A stretch of DNA of 49,399 nucleotides from an uncultured Thomasclavelia sp. (GTDB lineage: Bacteria > Bacillota_I > Bacilli_A > Erysipelotrichales > Coprobacillaceae), in the NCBI RefSeq assembly GCF_944324745.1, contig NZ_CALUXO010000038.1, positions 1 through 49,399 on the forward strand. Direction: 5' to 3'. Of the stretch, positions 7,813-16,175 are shown one piece after another. The position numbers were made by a program, and so were the translations under genes. The notes beneath the pieces were generated by a model. The model did no database searches. It was not told the origin of the DNA and worked only from the letters and a program-made list of their open reading frames with translations. Position 1 is the stretch's first letter; every line of letters starts with the position of its first letter.

Positions 7813-8406
7813 ATGGAAAAAATGAAAGATAAAACAAATTTTTTTAATATACCAAACTGTCTGTGTTATTTTCGAATCTTTTTAATACCGGTTTTTCTAT
7901 TAGTATATTTTTACGCAGAATTTAAGTATCATTATCTAGTAGCGGCTTTAATTCTAGTTTTATCAGGACTCAGTGATTTTTTAGATGGATTTATTGCCCG
8001 TAAATTTAATATGATTACAGATTTTGGTAAATTGATTGATCCTATAGCTGATAAATTAACGCAGTTTACGATTGCTATTACGTTATTATTTAGTTATCCC
8101 TTAGCATGGATCTTGCTAATTATTATTGTAATTAAAGATGGAATGCTTGGTCTAGTTGGTTTGTATTTATTTGATTATGGTTTAAAAATAAAAGGAGCTT
8201 CCTGGTGGGGAAAAATTGCTACAGCTTATTTTTATGTCGTAGTTATTTTATTGATTGGTTTACATATTCCAAATACTTTTGCCAGTCAGGTGATGATTTT
8301 TTCAAGTAGTGCTTTGATGTTTTTATCATTTATATTATATGCTAAGGAATTAAGAGAAATGGTTAAAAATAAGGAAAAATTACGCAATGAACAAAAGAAC
8401 AGTTAA
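7813..8406 (+). CDS. pgsA: CDP-diacylglycerol--glycerol-3-phosphate 3-phosphatidyltransferase
   Basis: 197 residues with several membrane helices. The CDP-alcohol phosphatidyltransferase signature D-x2-DG-x2-AR-x8-G-x3-D-x3-D is complete (SDFLDGFIAR followed by FGKLIDPIADK, about residues 55-85). It would make phosphatidylglycerol phosphate for anionic membrane lipids at the inner leaflet. Length and the early NCLCYFRIFLIP segment fit bacterial PgsA better than phosphatidylserine or cardiolipin synthases. Its own promoter lies upstream, and the next gene starts inside its last 20 bases, indicating translational coupling. Confidence 0.88.
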   Translation: MEKMKDKTNFFNIPNCLCYFRIFLIPVFLLVYFYAEFKYHYLVAALILVLSGLSDFLDGFIARKFNMITDFGKLIDPIADKLTQFTIAITLLFSYPLAWILLIIIVIKDGMLGLVGLYLFDYGLKIKGASWWGKIATAYFYVVVILLIGLHIPNTFASQVMIFSSSALMFLSFILYAKELREMVKNKEKLRNEQKNS

Positions 8407-8767
8407 AGAAGAATGTTATCTGGATATGCTTGAAGATGAAGTTAATAGCGTGGAATCAGTTTTGAATTATATTGACAAAGTCAAAAAGAAAGTTGGAGTT
8501 TTTGATGATGAAGTAATTCAAAAGGATTTGATCCGTTCATACTTTGATTTAGAATTAGCCTTAGCATCACTTTGTATCTTACTTAGAAAAATGTCAGAAA
8601 ATATGTTTATTTATATTGATGAAGATATCCGGCGAGATATTAACAGTATCATCCATTCAAATAAATTTGAGTATCATGATCATGAAAAGATTTATGTTTA
8701 TTCTAAAAAAGGCAAAGAGCCAATCGAATTAAATCGTTTATTACAGTTTGCCCGTTCCTTTCTCTAA
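8387..8767 (+). CDS. Hypothetical protein, helical, coupled to pgsA
   Basis: 126 residues, not recognised. The ATG lies inside the pgsA 3' end (20-nt overlap) with AAGGAAAA as a ribosome binding site. The protein is acidic in its first third, predicted largely alpha-helical, with no signal peptide or membrane helix. The N-terminal half reads like a four-helix bundle segment (EDEVNSVESVLNYIDKV, then LDLELALASLCILLRKM). No catalytic motif is seen. Overlap with pgsA suggests cotranslation and perhaps a membrane-lipid-linked or cell-division-linked role, but nothing in the sequence demonstrates this. Confidence 0.65.
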   Translation: MNKRTVKEECYLDMLEDEVNSVESVLNYIDKVKKKVGVFDDEVIQKDLIRSYFDLELALASLCILLRKMSENMFIYIDEDIRRDINSIIHSNKFEYHDHEKIYVYSKKGKEPIELNRLLQFARSFL

Positions 8768-8816
8768 TCGACAAATTCATTAGATGACCATTGCTATAAT
8801 ATCATTGGTGGTTAAA

Positions 8817-8999
8817 ATGGATTTTAGGAAGAATGCGGGAATTGTCTTAATTATGCTGGGGATCATTTTAACGATGGATCGTACCCAGGATTTTCAGGGA
8901 ATTGTCAGTACAATTGCATATTATATTAAAGGATATTGGCCGTTAATTCTTTGTTTTTTTGGGATTTATATTTTAAGTTCTCCTAAAAAGAAAAAGTGA
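8817..8999 (+). CDS. Small two-helix membrane protein (LiaF/DUF5668-like)
   Basis: 60 residues from ATG 8817, which has GGTGG five bases upstream. An alternative ATG at 8784 would place a TATAAT (8795-8800) inside the coding region, so 8817 is preferred. Two hydrophobic segments are seen, NAGIVLIMLGIILTM and YWPLILCFFGIYIL, and the protein ends in a basic SPKKKK tail. The WPL-x2-[ILC]-x-G-[IL] pattern resembles the LiaF-type transmembrane module found in envelope-stress regulators. It is too short to be LiaF itself. A good hairpin terminator follows directly. Confidence 0.6.
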   Translation: MDFRKNAGIVLIMLGIILTMDRTQDFQGIVSTIAYYIKGYWPLILCFFGIYILSSPKKKK

Positions 9000-9038
9000 A
9001 CAACAACTATTGATTAAACTATCAATAGTTGTTTTAAT
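9000..9038 (+). terminator. Terminator before gpmI
   Basis: AACAACTATTGAT pairs with ATCAATAGTTGTT around TAAACT, followed by TTAATTT. Confidence 0.75.
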
Positions 9039-9041
9039 TTA

Positions 9042-9070
9042 TTGATTATTAACCCTAAACAAGTTATAAT
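9042..9070 (+). promoter_or_regulatory. Sigma-A-like promoter for gpmI
   Basis: TTGATT (9042-9047), 17-base spacer, TATAAT (9065-9070), 27 bases before the gpmI ATG, which has an AACGGAGGA ribosome binding site. Confidence 0.75.
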
Positions 9071-9096
9071 TGTACGTGATAACGGAGGATGTATAA

Positions 9097-10614
9097 ATGA
9101 AAAAAAGACCTATAGTATTATGTATCTTGGACGGATACGGATTAAGTGAACGAATTGATGGTAATGCAGTTAGACTTGCCAATACACCAAATTTAGATGA
9201 CCTGATGGCTATTTATCCAACAACTACAATTAAGGCTTCAGGAATGCCAGTTGGTTTACCTGATGGACAAATGGGTAATAGTGAAGTTGGACATATGAAC
9301 ATCGGAGCTGGTAGAACTGTTTACCAATCATTAACTTTAATTAATAAAGCTTTAAATGATGGAACATTTTATCAAAATGAAGAATTTTTAAAAGCAATTA
9401 AAAATGCCAAAGATAATAATAAAAAATTACATATTTGGGGATTATTATCAAATGGTGGGGTGCATTCATCAAATGAACATATGTATGCATTATTAAAATT
9501 AGCTAAACAAGAAGGATTAGAAAAAGTTTATGTTCATGCTTTCTTAGATGGACGTGACGTTGCTCCTGATAGCGGTGTTGATTTTGTTCAAGAATTAGTT
9601 GACAAAATCGCTGAAATCGGAGTTGGTGAAATTGCTACTGTAGCTGGTAGATACTATGCTATGGACCGTGATAAAAGATTTGATCGTGTTGAATTAGCTT
9701 TCAATGCTATTGTTAATCATGAAGGTGAAAACTTTGATGATCCGGTTCAATATGTTAAAGATTCATACGAAAAAGAAGTATATGATGAATTCGTAGTACC
9801 AGGTTACAACAAAAGCGTTGATGGACAAGTTGAAGACGGAGATTCAATTATCTTTGCTAACTTTAGACCAGATAGAGCAATTCAATTATCTACAGTTATT
9901 ACTAATGATGGATTCTATGATTATGAATTCAAAAACGTACCAAAAGATATTACATTTGTCTGCATGATGAAATATGCTGATAGTGTTAATGGAAGCATTG
10001 CTTTTTCATTAGCTAAATTAACAAATACTTTTGGTGATTATATTGCTGAAAAAGGATTGACTCAATTACGTATTGCTGAAACTGAAAAGTATGCTCACGT
10101 AACTTTCTTCTTTGATGGTGGTGTAGACAAAGAAATCAAAGGTGCTACTCGAGTATTGATCAATTCTCCAAAAGTAGCTACTTATGATTTACAACCAGAA
10201 ATGTCTGCTTATGAAGTTAAAGATAAATTAATCGAAGAATTAGATAAAGATATTCATGATGTTGTTATCGTAAACTTTGCTAACTGTGACATGGTAGGAC
10301 ACACTGGGGTAATTCCAGCTGCCATCAAAGCTGTAAGTGTTGTTGATGAATGTGTAGGAGCTGTTTATGATAAAGTCTTTGAATTAGGTGGGACAATGTT
10401 AATTACTGCTGATCATGGTAACAGTGAAATGTTATTAGATGAAGAAGGTAATCCATTTACTGCCCATACAACTAATGACGTACCATTAATTGTAACTAAC
10501 AGCCACTTGGAATTAAAAGAAGGTGGAAAATTAGGTGATTTAGCACCAACAATGTTACAATTATTAGGATTAGAAATTCCTGAAGAAATGGATGGACAAT
10601 CTTTACTTAAATAA
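9097..10614 (+). CDS. gpmI: 2,3-bisphosphoglycerate-independent phosphoglycerate mutase
   Basis: 505 residues, typical of GpmI (about 510). It interconverts 3- and 2-phosphoglycerate in glycolysis using two Mn ions and a phosphoserine. Metal and active-site motifs are all visible: LDGYG (about 10-14), the nucleophile Ser in MGNSEVGHMNIGAG (about 60-73), HAFLDGRDV (about 148-156), VNFANCDMVGHTG (about 391-403) and ADHGNSE (about 440-446), with TAHTTNDVPL after it. Codon choice is more biased to C-ending codons than in neighbours, as expected for a highly expressed glycolytic gene. Its TAA shares an A with the ATG of the next gene. Confidence 0.97.
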   Translation: MKKRPIVLCILDGYGLSERIDGNAVRLANTPNLDDLMAIYPTTTIKASGMPVGLPDGQMGNSEVGHMNIGAGRTVYQSLTLINKALNDGTFYQNEEFLKAIKNAKDNNKKLHIWGLLSNGGVHSSNEHMYALLKLAKQEGLEKVYVHAFLDGRDVAPDSGVDFVQELVDKIAEIGVGEIATVAGRYYAMDRDKRFDRVELAFNAIVNHEGENFDDPVQYVKDSYEKEVYDEFVVPGYNKSVDGQVEDGDSIIFANFRPDRAIQLSTVITNDGFYDYEFKNVPKDITFVCMMKYADSVNGSIAFSLAKLTNTFGDYIAEKGLTQLRIAETEKYAHVTFFFDGGVDKEIKGATRVLINSPKVATYDLQPEMSAYEVKDKLIEELDKDIHDVVIVNFANCDMVGHTGVIPAAIKAVSVVDECVGAVYDKVFELGGTMLITADHGNSEMLLDEEGNPFTAHTTNDVPLIVTNSHLELKEGGKLGDLAPTMLQLLGLEIPEEMDGQSLLK

Positions 10615-11129
10615 TGAAAAAAATAATTACTTTCATTATAATGATATTATTGATTAGTGGATGCCAGTTTGCATCCATTAATCATATTCAAAAAGATACT
10701 AGTTTATCAGGAATTCATGAGCTAAATTATCAGGAATTAGAAGAAAAATTAAACAGTGACGATTTGTTTGTTTTATATATTGGTCGACCTGATTGTGGGG
10801 ATTGTCAAGAATTCTATCCAATATTGACGGCATATTTACAAGAAAATGAAGGAGTTTATCTTTATTATTTAAATATCCAGGCTTTTCGTGATGCTGCGAT
10901 GCAAGAAGATGCTAGTGATGACGAAATTGCATTTTATGATAATATGCGCGAAGAACTTGATTTTGATTGGACACCTACGTTAAAATTAGTTAATAATGGT
11001 GAAACAATTGATGAGTATACTTATTTAAGTAGTGAATACTATGAAATCGAAGATGAAGAAAAACGCGCCCAGGCTAAACAAGAATATATTGATGAATTTG
11101 AAACCTGGATGAGCAATATTTATGAGTAG
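10614..11129 (+). CDS. Thioredoxin-fold lipoprotein
   Basis: 171 residues. A lipoprotein signal (MKKIITFIIMILLISGC, Cys 17 as lipidation site) is followed by a thioredoxin-like domain with an active-site CxxC in RPDCGDCQEF (about residues 59-68) and the strand-loop DWTPTLKLV carrying the expected cis-Pro (about 123). It would be anchored on the outer face of the membrane and act in thiol-disulfide exchange, resembling proteins annotated as bacteriocin transport accessory protein or thiol-disulfide oxidoreductase. Start and the gpmI stop overlap (TAATG), so it depends on gpmI translation. The C-terminus is strongly acidic. The partner protein is unknown. Confidence 0.82.
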   Translation: MKKIITFIIMILLISGCQFASINHIQKDTSLSGIHELNYQELEEKLNSDDLFVLYIGRPDCGDCQEFYPILTAYLQENEGVYLYYLNIQAFRDAAMQEDASDDEIAFYDNMREELDFDWTPTLKLVNNGETIDEYTYLSSEYYEIEDEEKRAQAKQEYIDEFETWMSNIYE

Positions 11130-11137
11130 GTGATTTA

Positions 11138-12010
11138 ATGAAGAAATGTCCATATTGTAAAAAGAATATCCCAGATAGCGCTAAAGTTTGCCCTCATTGT
11201 GGTAATCGTTTAGAAAAAGGCTATCAGCCCATGAAAAGAACTAATTCTTTTCCTAACTATATTTATATGATCTTAGCTTTGATTTTGGTCTTTTCACCAA
11301 TTCTTACTACTATCATGTTTGGAAGCTTTTTAAATGATAGTGTTACAACAGGTGAGAATGCTCCAACGACACCGGAAAATACCATTACGTTAGGGCCACT
11401 TGGCAATGTTGATGCTTCATCAGAAATAATTGAATATCAGTTTAATTCATTAGATGATTTTAGTGATTTAGTTACTAATAGTGGTACTTATGTTGATAAA
11501 ATTAAAGCAGTGGAAAATGATTTAGAAACAATTGCTAAAAAATATAATGAAGATGTTTCAATTAATAAAGATTATAATTTCTATGTTACTAATCAAAATA
11601 ATGTTTATAGTGATATTACATATCAGATTACTGTTAATGATCAGGAAAATATTCAAATTTCATTAAATTATGATTTATCTGGAAAAACTAACGAGTTTGA
11701 ATTGATTGATAATATGAGTGGTTTTGAAACTTTTGAGGCTATGAAGATAAATGATCAAAGCTGTCTGCTAGCCAAGGAAATAGTTACTTTATTCACTGAT
11801 GAAACTGAATTTAGTTGCTTTAATCAAGTTGGCGAAGAGTTTAATGGTTTAGAAGGAAGTATTAATAATCAAAGTTTAGGTAACTATGGTTTAGGGGTAA
11901 ATGAAAGTCAAGATGAAACTAAGGTAGCAATGCGAATCCTTGGATATGAACAAGATTATCGATTCCGTTTGACTTATCGTAGTGAAATTAACATGGATAA
12001 ATTAGTTTAG
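11138..12010 (+). CDS. Zinc-ribbon membrane protein, function unknown
   Basis: 290 residues. It begins with a zinc ribbon CPYCKKNIPDSAKVCPHCG (two CxxC pairs, residues 4-22), then a single transmembrane helix (about 42-65), followed by an acidic extracellular domain of about 220 residues rich in Asn, Asp and Glu with no recognisable catalytic motif. The layout (cytoplasmic zinc finger, one helix, outer domain) is common in Firmicutes zinc_ribbon_2 proteins whose functions are mostly unknown. It starts 8 bases after the lipoprotein gene with GTAGGTGA as ribosome binding site, so gpmI, the lipoprotein and this gene form one transcript ended by a hairpin at 12010-12034. Confidence 0.78.
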   Translation: MKKCPYCKKNIPDSAKVCPHCGNRLEKGYQPMKRTNSFPNYIYMILALILVFSPILTTIMFGSFLNDSVTTGENAPTTPENTITLGPLGNVDASSEIIEYQFNSLDDFSDLVTNSGTYVDKIKAVENDLETIAKKYNEDVSINKDYNFYVTNQNNVYSDITYQITVNDQENIQISLNYDLSGKTNEFELIDNMSGFETFEAMKINDQSCLLAKEIVTLFTDETEFSCFNQVGEEFNGLEGSINNQSLGNYGLGVNESQDETKVAMRILGYEQDYRFRLTYRSEINMDKLV

Positions 12011-12036
12011 GCACTTAATCAAGTGCCTTTTTTAAT
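12010..12036 (+). terminator. Terminator of gpmI operon
   Basis: GGCACTT/AAGTGCC hairpin with AATC loop followed by TTTTTT; overlaps the stop codon of the upstream gene. Confidence 0.85.
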
Positions 12037-12052
12037 GTCTAGAATTATTTAA

Positions 12053-12397
12053 TTATTGTTCATCTTTTTGTTGAGCTAGAAAAGCAATAAAATCTCTTAC
12101 CATCTTACATTTATAATCAGAGACTTGAATAGTTGTTGGTAAATCGACATAGGTATTTTCTTGATCACGAATTTCATCTAAATTAATAGGCTTATTAGTA
12201 TAACCTAAAATATAGTCAGAAGTTACATTAAAATATTCGACCATTGCTCTTAAAACTTTAGTGCTAGGATCTCTAGTTCCTTGTTCATAGGCAGCTAAAG
12301 TTCTAGGTTTAACTCCTAAAATCTTGGCTAACTCTGGTCGTTTTAGATTATGTTCATCTCGTAAATATGCGATTCGTTCACCAGTTAATCTAGACAT
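12053..12397 (-). CDS. XRE-family helix-turn-helix transcriptional regulator
   Basis: 114 residues from ATG 12397, which is preceded by AGAGGTG; a longer open frame upstream to 12487 is hydrophobic and lacks a ribosome binding site, so I exclude it. The Cro/CI-type helix-turn-helix spans about residues 6-62 (RIAYLRDEHNLKRPELAKIL, then TLAAYEQGTRDPS), with the typical FNVTSDYILGYT end. The C-terminal 45 residues contain no known domain. Target genes are unknown. It is divergent from the alpha/beta hydrolase gene at 12611 and shares that intergenic region. Confidence 0.9.
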   Translation of the reverse strand: MSRLTGERIAYLRDEHNLKRPELAKILGVKPRTLAAYEQGTRDPSTKVLRAMVEYFNVTSDYILGYTNKPINLDEIRDQENTYVDLPTTIQVSDYKCKMVRDFIAFLAQQKDEQ

Positions 12398-12580
12398 TGT
12401 TTTCACCTCTTTTGTATTATAGGTTAATAAAGTTAATTTTATTAAAAAGTACACAAAATAGACTAAAAAATTAAATAATGTATACAATAGGTGTTAATTA
12501 ACCGTTTATTTAACACAAAAGTTTCTTTAAAGAAAATAAGAGATAACGGTAATTAGATTTAATATTTTGGTTAAACATGT

Positions 12581-12586
12581 TATAAT
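12581..12586 (+). promoter_or_regulatory. Extended -10 promoter upstream of hydrolase-pfkA cluster
   Basis: TGTTATAAT with the TATAAT at 12581-12586, 25 bases before the start at 12611. No good -35 is visible. Confidence 0.5.
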
Positions 12587-12610
12587 CATAGATAAAAAGT
12601 AGGTGAATTT

Positions 12611-13318
12611 ATGGAAAAAAGGAAAATAATGATTGCCGGTATTCCAGCAATCATTTGGGGCCATGAAAGTGATCAAGTATTCATTGCAGTTCATGGCAAT
12701 AAATCAAATAAAGAAGATTCAATAATAGAACTTTTAGCCACCTTGGCTGATAAAAAGGGTTATCAAGTTATTAGTTTTGATCTGCCAGAGCATGGACAAC
12801 GAAAAGAAGAAGCAACACAATGCAAGGTTCAAAACTGTATTATTGAATTAAAAAATATTTTTAATTATGCTTTAAAAAACTATCGGACCATTAGTCTATT
12901 TGGTTGCAGTTTAGGTGCTTATTTTAGTTTGATGGCTTATCCAGAGATTATTTTTAAACAGGTTATATTTGTATCGCCGGTTGTTAATATGTTAGCTATT
13001 TTAGATAATATGATGAGATGGTTTAACATCAGTGAAGAAACGTTAAAAGAAAAACAAATTATCAGTTTACCGATCGATGAGACTTTATATTATGATTATT
13101 ATAGTTTTGTCAAAGAACATCCGGTTTCTAAATGGAAAAGTTTAACAGCGGTATTATATGGTGAAAATGATGATACGGTATCATTTGCAGATATTAATGA
13201 TTTTTGTCACCAATTTCAAGGACAATTGACAGTTATGAAAGATGGTGAACACTATTTTCATAGTGAAACACAACTAGCGTTTGTAAAAGAGTGGTTAGAT
13301 CAAAGAATAAAGGAGTGA
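12611..13318 (+). CDS. Alpha/beta hydrolase (esterase/lipase-like)
   Basis: 235 residues. The oxyanion strand is VFIAVHGNKSNKEDS (about residues 24-38), the FDLPEHGQR loop follows, the nucleophile elbow is FGCSLGAYF (about 97-105; Cys-Ser-Leu-Gly with Ser as nucleophile), the acid is likely in YGENDDTV (about 180-187) and the catalytic His in DGEHYFHSE (about 211-219). The lid contains an insertion of about 40 residues. It is a cytosolic serine hydrolase of unknown substrate. It lies 4 bases upstream of pfkA, so it is probably the first gene of an operon with pfkA, the HAD phosphatase and hisC. Confidence 0.82.
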   Translation: MEKRKIMIAGIPAIIWGHESDQVFIAVHGNKSNKEDSIIELLATLADKKGYQVISFDLPEHGQRKEEATQCKVQNCIIELKNIFNYALKNYRTISLFGCSLGAYFSLMAYPEIIFKQVIFVSPVVNMLAILDNMMRWFNISEETLKEKQIISLPIDETLYYDYYSFVKEHPVSKWKSLTAVLYGENDDTVSFADINDFCHQFQGQLTVMKDGEHYFHSETQLAFVKEWLDQRIKE

Positions 13319-13322
13319 AAAA

Positions 13323-14282
13323 ATGCCAAGAATTGCAGTTTTAACTTCAGGTGGTGATGCTCCAGGGATGAATGGCGCTATTCGGGCTATCGTCCGGGTA
13401 GGAATTAAACACGGGTTTGAAGTTTATGGAGTTTATGAAGGTTATCAAGGACTAGTACAAGGAAAAATAAAAAAATTAGGGTATAGTGATGTTTCAGAAA
13501 TCTTAGCTCGAGGGGGTACGATTTTGGAGTCATCAAGACTGCCAGAATTTATTGAAGATTGGGTTCAAGAACAGGCGATTGCTCAGTTACAAAAATATAA
13601 AATAGAAAATTTAGTTGTAATTGGTGGCGATGGTAGCTATCGTGGAGCTTTAGCATTATCAAAAAAAGGCATTAATTGTATTGCCATTCCAGGAACAATT
13701 GATAATGATATTAATGGGACCGATGAAACCATTGGTTTCCATACCGCTTTGTATAATATTATTGATGCGGTTAATAAGCTTCGGGATACTTCAAGTAGTC
13801 ATCATCGTTGTTTTGTTGTTGAAGTAATGGGAAATAATGCTGATAATCTTGCTTTATATTCAGCGATTGCCTGTGGCAGCGAATTAGTTATTACTAAAAA
13901 AACCGGATATGATGAAGATTATATTATTAATGAATTAATAAAAAATGAGGAAGTTTACCATAAACGTCATGCAATAGTTATTGCCAGTGAACGAATTTTT
14001 GACGTGGAAAAATTAGCTAAGCGAATTAGTGATCAAACTGGTTTTTCAGGACGTTCGATAGTTTTAGGGCATATTCAACGTGGTGGTTCACCGGTACCTG
14101 AGGATCGAATTTTAGCATCTAGAATGGCTAATAAAGCTATTTCACTAATTGAAGAAGGTGAAAATGGTAAATGTGTTTGTTTAGAAGATGGCCATATTGT
14201 AGCTAAAGAAATTGAAACAGCCCTAAATGAAGATAATAAAAATAATCAAAGATTATATCAGTTATTTGAAGATTTAGTTTAA
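13323..14282 (+). CDS. pfkA: ATP-dependent 6-phosphofructokinase
   Basis: 319 residues, the standard bacterial PfkA length. It phosphorylates fructose-6-phosphate to fructose-1,6-bisphosphate. Motifs: LTSGGDAPGMNGAIR (about 7-21, ATP site), IGGDGSYRGA (about 100-109), the catalytic GTIDNDI (about 123-129), EVMGNNADNLA in place of the more usual EVMGRxxGxLA (about 167-177), and the substrate-binding GHIQRGGSP (about 245-253). Gly at the GGDGS position is compatible with ATP as donor. The N-N-A-D replacement for R-x-x-G near residue 170 is unusual and may alter fructose-6-phosphate contacts. RBS AAGGAGTG is present. Confidence 0.95.
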   Translation: MPRIAVLTSGGDAPGMNGAIRAIVRVGIKHGFEVYGVYEGYQGLVQGKIKKLGYSDVSEILARGGTILESSRLPEFIEDWVQEQAIAQLQKYKIENLVVIGGDGSYRGALALSKKGINCIAIPGTIDNDINGTDETIGFHTALYNIIDAVNKLRDTSSSHHRCFVVEVMGNNADNLALYSAIACGSELVITKKTGYDEDYIINELIKNEEVYHKRHAIVIASERIFDVEKLAKRISDQTGFSGRSIVLGHIQRGGSPVPEDRILASRMANKAISLIEEGENGKCVCLEDGHIVAKEIETALNEDNKNNQRLYQLFEDLV

Positions 14283-14297
14283 AAACTGGGAGGGACC

Positions 14298-15110
14298 ATG
14301 AAGAAGATTTTATTTAGTGATATGGATGGTACGGTGATTGATGGTGATCAGTTAATTAATCAAGATGATAAATTACTATTAGATAAGTTTAGTCAAATGG
14401 GTAATCTTGTTGTCTTTAATACTGGACGCAATTTTCAAGAAGCTCAAAATGCCATTAAACAATTCAATTTTTATTATGACTATTTGATTTTAAATAATGG
14501 GGCCCAAATAGTTGATCAAAGTGGGAATGAATTATTTAAAAAAGTTATTGCTCGTGATATTGGGATTGAAATCATTGATCATTGTTTACAATTTGCAAAC
14601 TTGTGGATTTATTTTTATGATGGTAAAAAGACTCTAGCCTATTTTCAAGGTAATACTTATAAATATGATGATCATGGTAAATTAATGATAACTAATGATG
14701 ATGATTTTAAAAAAACATATTCTAAGATCAAGGAATTTGATATAATTGCTTTACATCAAGATGACCAGCAAATCGATGATTTATTAAAAATTCAGGCATT
14801 TCTAAAAGAAAATTATAGATATGATGTTCAAGGAACATTAAATAATTTTTATTTAGATATTACACCAGGAAATTGTAGTAAAGGTACTGGAATTAAAAAA
14901 TTATTAGACTTACTGGCCGAAAAGATGATTAGTTATGCCATTGGTGATTCATATAATGATATTAGTATGTTTGAATATGTTGATTACGGCTGTACTTTTA
15001 ATCATGTCAACAACGAAATAGCTAAATATGCTAATGTTCAAGTAACCAATGTTGCAAAGTTAATTACCAAGATACTAGAAGGGGGAAATAAAGATGAGCT
15101 GGCAAGATAA
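14298..15110 (+). CDS. HAD-superfamily hydrolase, Cof/YidA-type phosphatase
   Basis: 270 residues. HAD motif I is FSDMDGTVI (about 6-14), motif II is VFNTGR (about 39-44), motif III Lys lies in CSKGTGIKKL (about 193-202) and motif IV is AIGDSYNDISMFE (about 214-226). The C2-type cap between motifs II and III places it in the Cof family (IIB), which dephosphorylates sugar phosphates, FMN and similar small molecules. The exact substrate cannot be read from sequence. The start follows GGGAGGG, and the gene overlaps hisC by 17 nt. Confidence 0.9.
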   Translation: MKKILFSDMDGTVIDGDQLINQDDKLLLDKFSQMGNLVVFNTGRNFQEAQNAIKQFNFYYDYLILNNGAQIVDQSGNELFKKVIARDIGIEIIDHCLQFANLWIYFYDGKKTLAYFQGNTYKYDDHGKLMITNDDDFKKTYSKIKEFDIIALHQDDQQIDDLLKIQAFLKENYRYDVQGTLNNFYLDITPGNCSKGTGIKKLLDLLAEKMISYAIGDSYNDISMFEYVDYGCTFNHVNNEIAKYANVQVTNVAKLITKILEGGNKDELAR

Positions 15111-16149
15111 ATTACGACCAGTTGAGCCATATGTAGCGGGGGAACAGCCTAAAATCGTGGACATGATTAAATTGAACACGAATGAAAATCCATATGGACC
15201 AAGTGAAACAATTAAGGAAGTTTTAAAAAATATTGATATCGATAAACTAAGATTATATCCAAGCAGTGATGCCGATGATTTAAAAAAAGCTTTAGCTAAT
15301 TATTATCATCTAAATGAAGATCAGGTTTTTCTAGGAAATGGTTCTGATGAGGTTTTAGCGTTAACTTTTTTAACGTTTTTTAATGGAACTGATCCGGTTT
15401 TATTTCCGGATATAACTTATTCATTCTATCCGGTTTACTGTGATTTATATCAGATGAAATATCAACAGATTCCTTTAGATGCTGATTTTAAAATTAATTT
15501 AGCGGCTTTTAATCAACCTAATAGTGGTATTATTTTTCCTAATCCCAATGCTCCAACCGGTTTATTAGTTGATTTAGAATTTATTGAAACAATTTTACAA
15601 AACAACCAAGATAGTATTGTTGTTATTGATGAGGCTTATATTGATTTTGGCGGAACCAGCTGTGTACCTTTAATTAATAAATATGATAACCTTATCGTCA
15701 CTCAAACATATTCAAAATCACGCTCATTAGCTGGAATTCGTTTAGGAATTGCTCTAGGAAGTAAAGAAGCTATCAAACATCTTTATGATGTTAAAAACTC
15801 TTTTAATTCTTACCCAATTGATTATCTGGCACAACAGGTTTGCTTAGCGAGTATCTTAGATGATCAAGATACAAAAACTAAATGTGCTAAAGTAATTAAA
15901 ACTAGAGAGTGGGTCAAAGAGAAATTAAAACAGTTAGGTTTTATCGTCCCTGATAGTTATGCTAACTTTGTCTTTGTCAAACATCCCGATATTTCTGGAG
16001 AAGAATTGTTTTTAGCGTTAAGAAAAGTTGGTATTATTGTTCGTCACTGGAATCAACCACGAATCGAAGAGTATTTACGAATTAGTATTGGAACTGATGA
16101 ACAAATGAAACGACTAATCAGTTTTTTAAAAAAATATTTACAAAAATAA
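15094..16149 (+). CDS. hisC: Histidinol-phosphate aminotransferase-like (class I/II PLP enzyme)
   Basis: 351 residues, matching HisC. Features: LNTNENPYGPS (about 28-38), GNGSDEVL (about 81-88), FPNPNAPTG (about 148-156), DEAYIDF (about 178-184) and the PLP lysine in TYSKSRSLAGIRLG (about 205-218). HisC transfers the amino group to imidazole-acetol phosphate, but enzymes of this group often also act on aromatic keto acids. No other histidine gene is nearby, and the partner genes here are pfkA and a HAD phosphatase, so an aromatic aminotransferase role is possible. Overlap with the HAD gene indicates coupling. A perfect hairpin follows the stop. Confidence 0.88.
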   Translation: MSWQDKLRPVEPYVAGEQPKIVDMIKLNTNENPYGPSETIKEVLKNIDIDKLRLYPSSDADDLKKALANYYHLNEDQVFLGNGSDEVLALTFLTFFNGTDPVLFPDITYSFYPVYCDLYQMKYQQIPLDADFKINLAAFNQPNSGIIFPNPNAPTGLLVDLEFIETILQNNQDSIVVIDEAYIDFGGTSCVPLINKYDNLIVTQTYSKSRSLAGIRLGIALGSKEAIKHLYDVKNSFNSYPIDYLAQQVCLASILDDQDTKTKCAKVIKTREWVKEKLKQLGFIVPDSYANFVFVKHPDISGEELFLALRKVGIIVRHWNQPRIEEYLRISIGTDEQMKRLISFLKKYLQK

Positions 16150-16175
16150 CCAGATCGATCGATCTGGTTATAATT
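16147..16175. terminator. Bidirectional terminator between hisC and yaaA
   Basis: AACCAGATC GATC GATCTGGTT is a 9-bp stem with AT-rich flanks giving T-runs on both strands; it serves the converging genes. Confidence 0.8.

Noticed and set aside
8784-8816. Earlier ATG for the small two-helix membrane protein
   Set aside because: A TATAAT lies inside this stretch and there is no ribosome binding site for 8784, whereas 8817 has GGTGG.
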